Positions 33,008 to 43,989 of a stretch of DNA of 64,000 nt are shown one piece after another; position 1 is the stretch's first letter, and every line of letters starts with the position of its first letter. Under the pieces are notes generated by a model that saw nothing but the letters and a program-made list of their open reading frames with translations, had not been told where the DNA came from and made no database searches. The stretch spans positions 1,154,702 through 1,218,701 of the forward strand of contig OX463856.1 of NCBI GenBank assembly GCA_949825065.1. The letters run 5' to 3'. The position numbers and the translations under genes are program-made. The stretch comes from Odontocerum albicorne. Taxonomy: Eukaryota; Arthropoda; Insecta; Trichoptera; Odontoceridae.

Positions 33008-33680
33008 AACTCTGTATAAGGGTTCGCCATTTCTCTATCGGAGTAAGCAGAATGGATAGAACTGTAGACTTTCCTATCTCGAATGACATCCTTAGCATCT
33101 TCTACATTCATACACCTTCTATGATTTCTCTGACTTTCTACGTTTCAAAATATCATTCGCTTAATCCAACCATACTTTTCTTGGTATTCTACCCTCATAA
33201 GCAAAAACGCAACTAATGGCAAAAGTTAAGTTTTGAGAAAACTGTACTTTCATGTTTTTCATTGCTGCTTAAAAATGTCGTGATTCATAAACAAAAAAAA
33301 ACAGTAAGATGTGATTCATAAGCAAAAACGCAGCAAACGCATCGGCACTTGCTGTCTTTTTGCTTGTGAATCACATTTTACTGCTTTTTTGCTTAGAAAA
33401 ACGTAGCATTTTGTAAAATTAAAGAAGATGTTATGTCGATTTTTGTATTGAAATAAATGGTTTTCTGTATTTTTTTTTATGGATTTTGGTTCAGAATTTG
33501 ATATGGGATATTGCCTCATACTTAGTTACATTTCTGGTTTTTTCCCGTTAGCTGCGTTTTTGCTTATGAGGGCAGTATTCCTCCACTTCATTCCACGATA
33601 TTATTTTGTTATTCGACTAATTACATTAATCCCCTCTACACGTGTTTCTATCTCTAATCCTGAGTTTTCCATCAAGTGAA
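33008..33680 (-). repeat. RTE family A 3' end, split by a MITE
   Basis: Minus strand reads the family A tail and C-terminus: GGTGTATGAATGTAGAAGAT (MNVEDAK), TTAAGCGAATGATATTTTGA and AACGTAGAAAGTCAGAGAAA. The copy is interrupted between 33189 and 33575; joining these restores TTGGTATTCCTCCACTTCAT, its expected order. Confidence 0.65.
33190..33574. mobile_element. MITE with 6-bp GTATTC target duplication
   Basis: A 385-bp element with inverted repeats TACCCTCATAAGCAAAAACG and CGTTTTTGCTTATGAGGGCA, flanked by GTATTC at 33184-33189 and 33575-33580. Inside, GATTCATAAGCAAAAACGCA and TTTTTGCTTGTGAATCACAT repeat the terminal motif as an inner palindrome. No coding capacity. The ends do not match the TTAA families. 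Confidence 0.8.
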
Positions 33681-33779
33681 ATAATACCAATTTGTTATGA
33701 AATCAATTTTTATTGCTTTAATTAATTGTATATACTTACATAATTATAAAATTATCTTTAAATATAATTTTGATTGAAT

Positions 33780-33966
33780 GAATGAAGTGTATGATATTTT
33801 GAAAAGAGTAAATGTTAAGGTCAGAGGAATTGTAGGATCTGTATGAGAAGGTGTATGTATGTAGAAGAGACGAAAGATATGTGTCACGATAGAAAAGTCT
33901 GGCGCTCTTCCCTTTCTACCTATCCCGATAGGGAAACGGTGTGATGGTTTATATGTATGTATGTAA
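33780..33966 (+). repeat. RTE family A tail
   Basis: AATGAAGTGTATGATATTTT, GTATGTAGAAGAGACGAAAG and GTCTGGCGCTCTTCCCTTTC, ending in GGTTTATATGTATGTATGTA. It is the target of the next insertion. Confidence 0.65.
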
Positions 33967-33973
33967 ACCGAGA

Positions 33974-34344
33974 AAATGTAGATGCACCGGAGAATGCTAC
34001 GGATACCCTGGACGGATATGGTCACCAACGCGAGGGTTCTTCAAAGAACTAAAGTTGATAGAGGGTTGCTGACTAATATTAAAATCCGAAAGCTGTCCTA
34101 CTTGGGTCATGTACTTAGAGGAGCAAAGTACAAATTACAGCACCTGATCATACAAGGTAAAATAGAAGGCCGAAGAGGTGTTGGCAGGAGGCAAATCTCC
34201 TGGCTCCGCAATATACGTGATTGGATTGGTATAAGGGACGTTGGGGATCTTTTTCGGGCTGCCGGGAACAAATATGCCTACTCTCAGGTGATATTCAACG
34301 TTGACCAGACCAGACATGACACTGGGAAGAAGAAGAAGATGTAT
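33974..34344 (+). mobile_element. RTE-type LINE family C, 5'-truncated copy
   Basis: Open to the end: MHRRMLRIPWTDMVTNARVL, then LSYLGHVLRGAKYKLQHLII, KIEGRRGVGRRQISWLRNIR and YSQVIFNVDQTRHDTGKKKK with a GAAGAAGAAG tail. It is flanked by a 7-bp target duplication ACCGAGA (33967-33973, 34345-34351), inserted directly after the family A tail. It is the same family as 30030-31066, in the other orientation. Confidence 0.85.
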
Positions 34345-34459
34345 ACCGAGAGTCTCTTCAGGCGGAATGATCACGGTTGGTTTTGAGAGCAGTAGTTAGG
34401 ACTTAAAAGAGTAGTGTATAGGTTTGCTTTGTAGTGTTGTTCGTTTTATACTGATTATT

Positions 34460-35203
34460 TTGTTGTATCATCATCATCATCACTGTCAACCAGGGTCGAT
34501 CCACTGCTGGATGAAGGTCTCCCCAAGTTGACTCCAAATCATTCGGTATTTTGCTCGTTGGTACAATGTGATGCTGCCATGCTTCCTGATTTCATCCATC
34601 TAGCGTACCTTCGGTCTTCTTCTGGGCCTCTTTATACCTTTTGGGTACCATTGGATTATTTCGGATGTCCATTAGAAGTCTGACATTCTGGCTACGTGTC
34701 CTGCCCATTGCCACTTCATTTTCTTGCACACTTTTATTACGTCTTCTATCTTTGTTATATTGTGAATCCAGGTGTTTCGTTTATGGTATCTTTTAATATA
34801 TCCCAACATGCATCTCTTCATGCCACTTTGTGCGGTCTGGAGCTTTTGTGTTCTTTGCTGTCAGTGTCCATGTCTCGCAGCCATACGTAAGTAAGTACTG
34901 GGAGAATACACTGGTTGCAGACCTTTTGCTTCAAAGATATTGGGAAATTACTTTTGAAAATTCCAAATACGCTCCATGCTAGTTTTGTCCTTCGTGCTAT
35001 TTCCTCCGATATGCCACTTACAAAGGAAACAAGTTGGCCCAGATACACATTTTCCTGGACAAGTTCTAGCGGCTTTCCATCTACGTTTATTGGTTTTGGG
35101 GTAGCAAAGCTGTTCATCATATATTTGATTTTAGATATATTCATTTTTAAACCAACTTCTTTACTGACCTCTGCCAATTCTTGCAGTTGGTGCTGAAGAT
35201 CAT
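34460..35203 (-). mobile_element. RTE-type LINE family D, 5'-truncated
   Basis: The minus strand from ~35195 reads AEVSKEVGLKMNISKIKYMM, LVQENVYLGQLVSF, EEIARRTKLAWSVFGIFKSN and SLKQKVCNQCILPVLTYVW, the post-palm part of an RTE reverse transcriptase. It then passes, through frameshifts, to the C-terminal end and a (GAT)n tail at ~34471-34484. About 750 bp; the palm with the YADD box is missing. It is longer than the related copy at 2624-2911. Confidence 0.8.
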
Positions 35204-35324
35204 TTCATTTCATTTCTGTTTTATAACACTGTTTATTTAAATCAAATAAAAATAAACTATATTAAAAAAAAAAAATTCCAAGATCTGAATTCAGGAAAGG
35301 AGTTTGGATTTTTTTCTGTCATCA

Positions 35325-35400
35325 TCGGAAATCGAACTCGAAGCCTCCGTCAAGTGAAGTCTAGTCTATAACCACAAGGCCACTATTGGCTGACTATATT
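35325..35400 (-). repeat. tRNA-derived SINE head
   Basis: Minus strand GGCTTCGAGTTCGATTTCCG (B-box) and GGCCTTGTGGTTATAGACTA (A-box) at tRNA spacing. Not a complete tRNA. Confidence 0.5.
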
Positions 35401-35929
35401 TTTTTAAATTTCCAACGAAAACTTCTCCCCGAACTTGTTTCGCCAAGTTCTGTTCAGGTCTCGCCCGTTTCTATTCGGATTTCTTAAGAAAATGTCGGCG
35501 AAATTTATATGGAGTATACTCCACCAATGTATTTTTGTCGTACCTAGTACGGTTTCTTATTGTGTCGAAGGCAGAGAGTTGCGTGGACGTTTGTACAGGC
35601 ACGTATGTACCGGGGCCGCTAATGAAGTATTTGAATTGTTGTATGGGTGACAGCAATGTTGGCTATACTATACTTCTTTGGGCTGCTAGATAAGGAAGGG
35701 AGATGAAACTTTAAACTTTAAGGCACGCCTTTAAAATAAATTTTTCGACGAAAAATATAATAATTTTAAAATTATATTCACTTCATATTTTTTATTTTAT
35801 TTGATCAATTTATTTGAGACTTTGTTTGGTTTTTCATGAAAATTAAACGAATTAAAAACCCATGCCTCCCTCACGAAGAAATCGTCCCATGCCTCCCTCA
35901 CCCCTTAGCCCCCAACCATTGAAGCGTGT
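35401..35929. other. Unassigned
   Basis: A 71-codon plus-strand frame (35435-35650) has no recognised domain. 35700-35930 is AT-rich with CCATGCCTCCCTCAC repeated twice (35862, 35888). Confidence 0.25.
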
Positions 35930-36075
35930 ATATCGGTACCAGTTCGAACAGCATTTAGTCTTGTTTGTGCTCCCCTGAAGATGAGGTGAAAGCCTTGAAA
36001 CCGGTAGGGTTATACCGTTACTAAAAAATTGAATAAACAGCGTTTGATAAAAATAAATTACAATTAAAAACCTTT
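35930..36075 (+). repeat. Dispersed repeat P (CCGGTAGGGTTATACCG), copy 1
   Basis: Contains GGTACCAGTTCGAACAGCAT, GATGAGGTGAAAGCCTTGAA, ACCGGTAGGGTTATACCGTT and GAATAAACAGCGTTTGATAA. Other copies are at 58665-58990 (-), 59120-59215 (+), 60900-60975 (palindrome) and 62685-62870. Confidence 0.7.
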
Positions 36076-36094
36076 AAAATGACACAAGCGTACA

Positions 36095-36205
36095 CACACA
36101 TATCATCACGATATTACTCTGTCAGGGTAGGCGTATAGAACAAATCGCCAGAGTTTCCTTTCTTAATATACGTCCTTCGCTTCTTCCACGTCTATACACC
36201 TTGAT
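36095..36205 (-). repeat. RTE family A tail fragment
   Basis: Minus-strand tail and C-terminus: GGTGTATAGACGTGGAAGAA and GCGAAGGACGTATATTAAGA, followed by the GCCTACCCTGACAGAGTAAT end. Confidence 0.6.
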
Positions 36206-36379
36206 GCACATGTAGACGTTATCAGTCACCCGTCGTGATGGTATTCAGCATCGCGAAGGAAAATGAATAAAATTGAATGACTTATTTTGGCACGCTAACG
36301 TAAAACTGGCCATACCATAGCCACGCCCATCCCGATACCAATTCCAGTCGCGACCGTAATGGAAACAAGCGTGACTTGA

Positions 36380-36735
36380 TTGAGTTTGGCAGATGCTTAA
36401 AACGCTTAGCAGGCTTCTTACGGTGTCCAAAACTATATTGTAGTCCTTATAAAAAGGGTGGACCCGGATCAGCGAGATACTCCAGGTTTTGGAAAACAAG
36501 GTTCCGCGCACCATTATGGATGCGCCGTACTTTTTCAGCGATAAACGGATCCACGAAGACATTGATCTCACCACCATCCGAGAATACGCGATCTCTCTGG
36601 CCGAGAGGTTCTATAGTTCACTCTCAAGTCACCCGAACCCTCTAATCAGTTCACTCACGGACTACAACGCGAACGTTAATTTAGTTCACCCCAGGTCGAA
36701 ACAAATTCTCCGAACCCCCCCCCCCCCCCCCCCCT
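36380..36735 (+). pseudogene. Jockey-like LINE C-terminus with C20 tract
   Basis: Plus-strand reading ENKVPRTIMDAPYFFSDKRI, HEDIDLTTIREYAISLAERF and SSHPNPLISSL is the C-terminal signature of Jockey-clade LINE reverse transcriptases. Upstream codons (36380-36480) are frame-shifted. A run of 20 C (36715-36734) follows in the frame's end. Confidence 0.75.
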
Positions 36736-36779
36736 ATATCCCACTATTCGCAATGGTTGGCGAAAAATTGTGCCGAGAG

Positions 36780-37105
36780 CACAAATGTAATATATAGTTA
36801 TGTATCCTCTCATATTTATCTTTTTATAATTATTTATCTTATAAGTCACAGCGTTATTCCACTGCCCCTCCCTTTCGTAGTATATTATCTTTTAAAATAT
36901 TTATGTATATATCTCTATCCTTTCTCTCTATATACTTATATATTACATGCAAATATAAGTATATTAATATGTAACATATATGTATTTATAACATTAATAT
37001 ATGTACACAATTTTATCCTTTCCTCTCTAATAATGATGTTTTTTCCACCTATCAAAATAACCAAATAAAACATCCCAAGTACGTTTATAACATTCGATAA
37101 AGGAG
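36780..37105. other. AT-rich, no feature
   Basis: Low-complexity T/A-rich sequence with TATATGTATTTATAACATTA-like steps. Nothing coding. Confidence 0.4.
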
Positions 37106-37109
37106 TAAG

Positions 37110-37520
37110 TGGCCTTAAATCGGACCCATACTCCGAGCAAAAACTATCAACAGCGAGATACCACTATCACCAGGCTGCCTTGCCGTAGAAGTCTCCACGT
37201 GGCTGCATCGCTGAAAGAAAGTCCACCTGATTGACTAAACTAAATACTGCCTCACTTCGCCAGGGACCCGCTACTAACTACATGACTCAAAGAATCAGTC
37301 ACCAGCCAGGGTCCGATCGACCAAGACGTCTGCATTGCAGCTCTCCAGCTTTTTCACAAGGCTGATTTCCCTGGCTGCCTTCGTCCTGCAAGAACTAGCC
37401 TGCCATCCTGCCCGGACCACTTTACCGATCGGCTTAAGCCACCCTGCCGCTTTGCTAGAGCCGCCCTAGTCTACACAAGTCACCGTTGCTGATCTGCCAG
37501 GACGGCTACCCGTCTACAAA
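37110..37520. repeat. GC-rich dispersed repeat G, copy 1
   Basis: Rich in GC against the local AT background, with GATCAGTCACCAGCCAG-type (AATCAGTCACCAGCCAGGGT), GCCATCCTGCCCGGACCACT and GCTAGAGCCGCCCTAGTC motifs also found at 39420-40075. No open frame is convincing. It may be an LTR or leader of an unidentified retroelement. Confidence 0.5.
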
Positions 37521-37659
37521 ATCACATCACGTGAGTGTGATCTCGTCGTGTATTTCCATCATAACTTCAGTGATCAGGGACTGATATAACAGTGCAGTGT
37601 ATTCAGTAAGGAAAAGACAACGGCCCGTATGCACTAAATCGGACATAGAGTTAGCCAAT

Positions 37660-38036
37660 TGTTGTATTCTCACGATTAATTTATTACAACGTGCAACTGT
37701 CGTTAGCAAAATTGTTATTGACACGTTTGTGTTAAAATCAACTACATATTTGATTTCGCGTGATGTATACATATGTAATTGAGTGTCACTGTTTATCAGG
37801 TTGATGAGAATGTGCAACGGGGTTTTATAAAATAAAAAATCGGAAAGAAGTTACGATTTATTTTTTCATGCTATATGTCCTCAGTGAGATACAGGCAAAC
37901 GCCTAGTTTACTGGGGACACGACAAATGAAAGGCAACGAACCCAGATCCATTAAAATTGTTTCTACAAATTAAATAACCAGTTGTTTTTTCGCAAATTTT
38001 GTATATTTCTTGTCATGTGTAAAATAAATAAATAAG
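37660..38036 (+). repeat. LINE-3'-end-like repeat, copy 3
   Basis: Third copy of the 1-500 family: GAGTGTCACTGTTTATCAGG, GTGCAACGGGGTTTTATAAA, GATACAGGCAAACGCCTAGT and an (AAAT)n end at ~38036. Uninterrupted. Confidence 0.7.
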
Positions 38037-38039
38037 CAT

Positions 38040-38419
38040 TGACGAATTCAACATCAAAACTCATTTTATGTAATAAATGGGGGCTATCAACGAAATTGTG
38101 ACACTTCATAGAGATAAATTAAATCCATCTTTGAATAATGTAAGGCGGGTGGAATTCGTATTTTTTTATTAATTTTGATAAACTTTAAAGGCGTTCCTTT
38201 GCCTGTCGGCGAGTGAGCGAGATACAGCGAGGGAGTAGACTCGCTAGTGAGAGCGAGACAGCAGAAGATAGGCGAGTCGCTCTACGGGACAGGGGCCGGA
38301 ATGTATGTACCACGCAACCAGGCACCATCAAACTGTTAATTCATTTTTGGTATATTGAATTATATTTATTTGTTATTTCCCTTACAGCTTCACGTGCTTG
38401 TGATGATATTCCACACTAA
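38040..38419. other. Unassigned
   Basis: AT-rich with a short GC-richer part (38195-38320) holding GCGAGTGAGCGAGATACAGC. No gene recognised. Confidence 0.3.
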
Positions 38420-39130
38420 TATTTTAGTAGCAGCCCTCATGTATGGGAGTAAAATGTGGACCGGGAAAATACTGAATGAAACGGAATAAATGAGGTAGAA
38501 ATGTGTGTACCAAGAAAAATACATGAGGGGCCAATGTATAATGGAATACTAAAATATAAATATTAAGTTAAGGCTGATGTGTTCAGTGAGTTAAGTTAAA
38601 GAAGCGATATATGAGATGGTTTGGGCACGAATGAATAAAGATTGACAGGCAATACAAATACATTTTGAAAATGTGAGTGGTACCCAAGGAAATTATTTTG
38701 TTGGCAGCCGTGGTCCAACGGTTAGCATTCACGATAAGCAAGCGAGCGCACCAGGTTCGGTTCCTAGTGGGCTCATTTAAATCACTTTACATCTTAATTT
38801 AAGAATCTAGATGGGGTTTTTGTTAGCGACATTGGATTTTTTCAACCACTTTTATCTTTTTTATTGGTTGAGCTAGCTAGAATGAGCTTTTAAAGTGGTC
38901 GTAATGGTCAGGAAACAACGCTTTGCCGAATTATCCTAGAAAAACAAAAATAAATATGGTTAGACCAAGTGAATTATATTTTGGAAAAAAAAGGATATTA
39001 AGAAAGTTAGATAAATCGTAAGAGTTTTATAACCACGCTTATGAATGTGGATGAGGCGAAATATGTGTGTTGAGATAGAAAAATCTAGCGCTATATAAAA
39101 CTGCTTACTCTAATAGGCAAACAGCGTAAT
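38420..39130 (+). pseudogene. RTE family A fragment, split by a SINE
   Basis: Reads CTCATGTATGGGAGTAAAAT (LMYGS), GAGATGGTTTGGGCACGAAT (RWFGHE), and AAAATGTGAGTGG up to ~38690. It resumes at 38952 with ATGGTTAGACCAAGTGAATT and GAATGTGGATGAGGCGAAAT, to the tail at ~39130. The intervening block is a SINE. Confidence 0.65.
38695..38950 (+). mobile_element. tRNA-derived SINE inside RTE fragment
   Basis: Head GGCAGCCGTGGTCCAACGGT (A-box) then AGCATTCACGATAAGCAAGC and CCAGGTTCGGTTCCTAGTGG (B-box), at proper spacing. The body extends to ~38950 and contains CTTTTTTATTGGTTGAGCTA. Flanking RTE sequence resumes after it. Confidence 0.6.
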
Positions 39131-39419
39131 GGAATAGATGTAAGTGCACATATTTCTACCTCTTACATCGATGCTCTCTGTTGACGTGATGCACCAGGTT
39201 TGTTAAGAGAACGATGCTTGGGTTAAATTGATGTCATGTTTTATTGGAAGTGTGAATGGTTTTGTTAGCCAAAGGTAAAAAAATAGTGTGACATGGCGTG
39301 ATAATAATGATAATTTATAGCGAGATTTGTATTATTATTTTTAACGAGATAGGCAAATTATGGACACGATAAGCGGACCATTTACGCTGTACTAATTACA
39401 TCTTGTTCGCTATGAAAAC

Positions 39420-40075
39420 GGAGGACCGGGATTGAGAAATTTGCTTTTGATTGCCTTGCCGGGTGAATTCGCCACCTGGTTGCTTCAAGACTGATTTTCA
39501 CTTCATCTGAGAGCTTTGCCTACACCAGCGCCAAGCTGGCATTAAACGACTGCCAGTTCTAGTCGAGGATCAGTCACCAGCCAGCAGCCGATCAGCCAAG
39601 ACATCTTCACTCTATCTCTTCAGCTTTCTTTACGTGGCTGACTTCCACAGCTGCCTTCATCCTGCCAGGACCTTTCACCCAGTATTGCCGCTGCCTAGAG
39701 CCGTCCCGCCCGGACCAGCGTTGCCGCCCGCTAGAGCCACCTCGCCTTAACCAGCATCGCCGCCTATCTAAAGCCACCCTGCTGGGACCAGCATTATCAC
39801 CCATCTGGAGCCACCATGCAATCCTGCCTGGACTAGCGTTACCGTCTGCTAGGGCTGACCTGCCGTCCTGCTTGGACCAGCATTGCCGCCTATCTTGAAC
39901 TGTCCTAGTGCCATTCTCGGGCCAACACGGCTAACATACCTGAACCGTAACCGGCCTAATGTATCGCCACTACATTCAAATAAAAATTATAAAATTATTT
40001 TGTTAAGCTGTCATTGTCACCCTGAGCCCCTTGAATACGCTCCTCCAGTCACGGTAGTAGTACTATAGAATTTAT
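39420..40075. repeat. GC-rich dispersed repeat G, copy 2, with ~50-bp minisatellite
   Basis: Shares CAGTCACCAGCCAGCAGCCG and CTGCCTTCATCCTGC with copy 1. At 39670-39900 it holds five to six loose units of CCTGCTTGGACCAGCATTGC + CGCCTATCTAGAGCCAC. Its 3' part has AATAAAAATTATAAAATTAT followed by GTCATTGTCACCCTGAGCCC, reminiscent of an LTR R/U5 end. The class is uncertain. Confidence 0.55.
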
Positions 40076-40079
40076 TTTC

Positions 40080-41190
40080 CATTACTGGGAGATGGTATCA
40101 CAATTATTCTTTCTGTGAACATCACTCGAACATACGAGTATATCACACAAAGCACGCTGTTTTACATAATTTATTTTATTATTCCCTTTCAATGCTCAGG
40201 TTGCGTTTCCATATATCGAGGCTGGAACTAGCACACTACTTTTAACAGTCATGGATTAAAGATGTAATGAAAAAATCTAATATTTTTTTCTTTATTTAAA
40301 ATATATATACTAAAGCTGGAGAAACTTTGGCATAGTACTTGACGCACCTACTGAAGCGGGTAGGTACATAGATGTGTGTGCAAAGCCAGTGCAAAACCGG
40401 TGGGGCGCTCGTCTATACAGACTTGTGCGTGTGCGTGTCACTTCACTTGAAAACCACTGAAGAGACAAGACACAGAAAAGTCGGTTCATCTCTATGTTCA
40501 ATACAAAATTAATTTAGTATTCAGAAAGTATTTGTTATATATGTTCTAAATTTGAACAGCCGTCAGTCTGTTGTTTTAAAAATTGGCGCTCACGCACTCG
40601 ATGTATAGCTGAATCATTGAACACATAAAAAGGGTTATTTCAATTCAATATATTTTACACTAGTTTCATATTTACAATAAGACATTTTTACTCTGAATAA
40701 AAGTTTCAACTATCGATATCGCGTTATTTTAGCATGCATACGTTACGCGTAAAATATACTGTTAAAGAGTGAATTCGCATAAAAGTTTTTTTCATTTCAA
40801 AGTTTTAATACAAACTAACCTATTTTGAGTATGATTTTTTTATTTAAAATCTTAATTTTAACTTCGATTGTTTAGTATTTTTAGTATTAATAAAACGCAA
40901 TGCGCTACGCATTCGTGAACAGTTTTTTAAATATGTGAATATATAAAAAAAATATTTAAATCGTTGATTTTTTTTAATTACATTGAAGAAATGAATATAT
41001 TTTTTTATGTATTAGTTAATTTTGCGAATTAGTATCCACTGATTTACAGTTTTCGCTGAAAAACTATGAAAACATATGAGAGTTGCATCGAGCGTGTTTT
41101 GGCTTATTTGAAAAAAAATGAACGATTTCAAAGCTAGTGTTGTTATCACATCATTATCACCAACACGCCATTTAATTTGTTAATAACAAT
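40080..41190. other. Unassigned AT-rich interval
   Basis: No repeat family or gene recognised; the minus-strand 63-codon frame at 40310-40501 lacks a domain. 40800-41040 is extremely AT-rich. Confidence 0.35.
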
Positions 41191-41194
41191 AATT

Positions 41195-41265
41195 TGTACA
41201 TGTATCATACCATCACGCCATTTCCCTGTTGGATCAGGCAGAGAGGACAAAGCGCCACAATTTAC
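41195..41265 (-). repeat. RTE family A tail fragment
   Basis: ACCATCACGCCATTTCCCTG and CAGGCAGAGAGGACAAAGCG are the reverse complement of the family A tail (CTCTGCCTACCC...GTGATGGT). Confidence 0.6.
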
Positions 41266-41381
41266 CTACCGAAATGAGTGCACTGATAATGTTTCAGTTT
41301 TAGCTTCGGTAACAGTTTATTCTCGAACAAATATCCCATGTCCGTTTAACTCGTCTGATGGAAGACTAAGGAGTTCTTTAA

Positions 41382-41947
41382 ACCTTCCTGTCCTGTGATG
41401 TGTAACTAGTACACATTGCTTCTAAAAACTTTAATATCACTATAAATATAATAAATACTGGGTTCAGATTTTAGATATTCCTCCGTAATACATTAACGCA
41501 TTGAATGAAAAAATAATAATTAGCACTTATCGGCCACATCAGAGATATTTTGTGAAAATCGGGAATAAATTCACCAATACAATCAAAAGTGTGCCAGTGT
41601 GTGACGTAGGTATATTCATTCTAAAAACCGCTATGGCCACTCACTCTACTTCGGTATATGGGAATGCAAGAAATAGAATCTTAGTTCGCTCGCTTCACTC
41701 GCTTAGTAGCCAGTCGGGTTTCGTTCGAGGTGGCTGCTTCGCCCGTTGTTTTTTTTTTCATGTTTTCAGCAATTATGATAAATTTAAATTATTATCACTT
41801 TTGACTTCAAATTTAATTAATTTAAGTGATTGGCTATGAATATTCTTACTTTTCCGATTTTAAATCGCTCATTTTTACATATGTATTGATGTGTATTGAA
41901 AACACATCACCGTAACGGGTGGATTTTTTTAGCACAGAAATGGAATG
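41382..41947 (+). mobile_element. TTAA-flanked MITE, family T4, copy 1
   Basis: A 566-bp element flanked by TTAA (41378-41381, 41948-41951). Ends are ACCTTCCTGTCCTGTGATG and ...TTTAGCACAGAAATGGAATG, decayed inverted repeats. Internal sequence (CTGGGTTCAGATTTTAGATA, TTGTGAAAATCGGGAATAAA, TCGGTATATGGGAATGCAAG) is shared with 42492-43091 (inverted) and 56145-57001. Confidence 0.8.
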
Positions 41948-41951
41948 TTAA

Positions 41952-42354
41952 CCGAACCGATACTCCGGGAAATATCGTCAACAACAGCAGGTTTGTATTT
42001 TGACACTTGTTTGCTCGCGTACCGCTAAAGTGGGGCTCGTGTACCTCTAGTGGGACGCGTACTACAGTTTGCGGACCGGTGGTATAGAGTGAATAGTAAT
42101 ATAGCTGCATAGGATACCTGGACAGCGATTCCTGGAAGGACCACGGCCGCCGTTCAGGGCTCCCGCACCTCCCGAGGAGCTTTGATCTCCTGCACACCTC
42201 TACCTGCCTGATACCTTTACACTATTTGCTGCTTTTATATTATGTGGTAAACTAGGATTGCGTTTTTTTATAATAATGAGAATTTTCTAGGAAATAAACA
42301 TTTTGGAAGTTTCGTGAGAAAAAAAAACACTACGAACGACAGCTCAAAATAATG
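41952..42354. other. Spacer between inverted MITEs
   Basis: GC-richer at 42000-42190, with GCGTACCGCTAAAGTGGGGC and GTACCTCTAGTGGGACGCGT; a similar GTACCACTAGTGG motif occurs at 51580-51620, so it is probably the end of another unidentified element. Confidence 0.35.
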
Positions 42355-43960
42355 TCAGTGGATTTTGGATTTATGCCATGTAATTTCGAAGACAGTTTTG
42401 TATGTGTAAGAATAAATGGAGAACTCACTGAGTGGTTTAAAATTACGAAAGGCGTAAAGGAAGGATGTGTTATGCCACCTTGGTTGTTTAACCTTTCCCT
42501 TCTTGTGCTAAAAAAAATCCGCGCGTTCCAGTGCTGTGTATTCAACACACATCAATACAAATGTAAAAAATGAGCGATTTAAAATCGTCAAAATATTCAT
42601 AGCCAATCGCTTAAATTAATTAAATTTGAATTCAAAAGTGATAATAATTGAAATTTCATTGCTGAAAACATGAAAAAGACATCGGCCGACGTTCACAAAA
42701 CGGGCGAAGCGACCACCTCAAACGAAAGCCCGCGAGCTAATGAAGAGAGAGAAGCGAGCGAACTGAGATTATATTTCTTGCGTTCCCATATACCGAAGTA
42801 GAGTGAGAGTGAGACGTGAATAGCGTCGCTTCCTCACCCATAGCGAGTTTTTAGAATGAATATACCTACGTCACACGTTTGATTGTATTGGTGAATTTAA
42901 TCCCGATTTTCACAAAATATCTCTGATGTGGCCGATAAGTGCTTATTATTATGAATATTATTTTTTCATTCAATGCGTAAATGTATTACGGAGGAATACC
43001 TAAAATCTGAACCCAGTATTTATTATATTTATAGAGATATTAAAGTTTTTAGAAGCAATGTGTACTGGTTACACATCACAAGGAAGAAGGGTTAATTTAT
43101 AAATATATAGATACGAGTACGTGTGTGCGCATCTGAAAGATGGTGGAAGAGGTGTAAGAATGAGTGAAGTAAATTAATGTGAACTTCTGTATTTTTTATT
43201 TATTTATTTGTAGATGATATGATTAGGCTTGTTGAAATTGAAAGTGATATAAGGTAGATGATTAATAAGCAATAGGAAAGATGTCTAGTAAAAGGTTTGA
43301 AAATGAATGTAGCGAAATTAGAAAGAAATGTGGTATAAGGTGTGTGCGATCTTTGGGTTGTTCAGAAAAACTGAGGAAGGCTGACGAGTTCTGTTATCTG
43401 GGTAATTTGTTATCGTGTGATGAGTGAGTTGAAAGGGACATTGAAAGAAGGGTAGCGACAGGGAAAAAGATAAACGGAGCACTTAATGCTATATACAAAA
43501 ATGACAATACATAATAGTTTGTTGGTATCCATCTTGATGTATGTAAGTGAAACATAGACTTGGCAGAAGAAGGACACGACTAATGTTTATTCTCTGGAGA
43601 TGCGTGCGTTCAGGAAACTCTGTGGAGTGTCAATATTTGAAAGAAAGTGGAAAGAAGACATCAGAAATGAATGCATGGATAAACTGGATATTTTAAGTAA
43701 GATGAAGAAATGAGTTTTAAGATGGTTTAGACATATGGAGAGAATGAACGATGAAAGAATGACTAAGCGAGTATACAAGTCTTAAATAAGATTAAGACAG
43801 CAGCGTCAAGATGATTGGGCATTTTGAGAGAATGAATGGCGAAATAATGTCTAAATGAAAATACAAGTCAGAAGTGCAAGGTGTGCGTGGAAGACGTAAA
43901 CAGAAGAAAACATGGCTGGACCAAATGTACCGGTTTGTGGACTATCTTCTTAGAAAATTT
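42355..43960 (+). pseudogene. RTE family A reverse transcriptase, broken and MITE-split
   Basis: Starts inside the RT palm: SFVCVRINGELTEWFKITKG then VKEGCVMPPWLFN (box 3). The TTAA in the LFN codons took a MITE (42492-43091). After it come LFVDDMIRLVEIE (degraded YADD box), GLKMNVAK, a FVYLGN-like block, VSILMYVSET, EMRAFRKLCGVSIFERKWKE and VLRWFRHMERMNDERMTKRV. Many stops. It is the longest family A coding relic in the window. Confidence 0.75.
42492..43091 (-). mobile_element. TTAA-flanked MITE, family T4, copy 2 (inverted)
   Basis: A 600-bp element between TTAA at 42488-42491 and 43092-43095. Ends are CCTTTCCCTTCTTGTGCTA and TCACAAGGAAGAAGG. It is the reverse complement of copy 1, so the two form arms of a foldback with a ~540-bp loop. 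It sits in the reverse transcriptase relic. Confidence 0.88.
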
Positions 43961-43989
43961 TGGTGTGGTCCGGTTCAAGTGAATATGTT

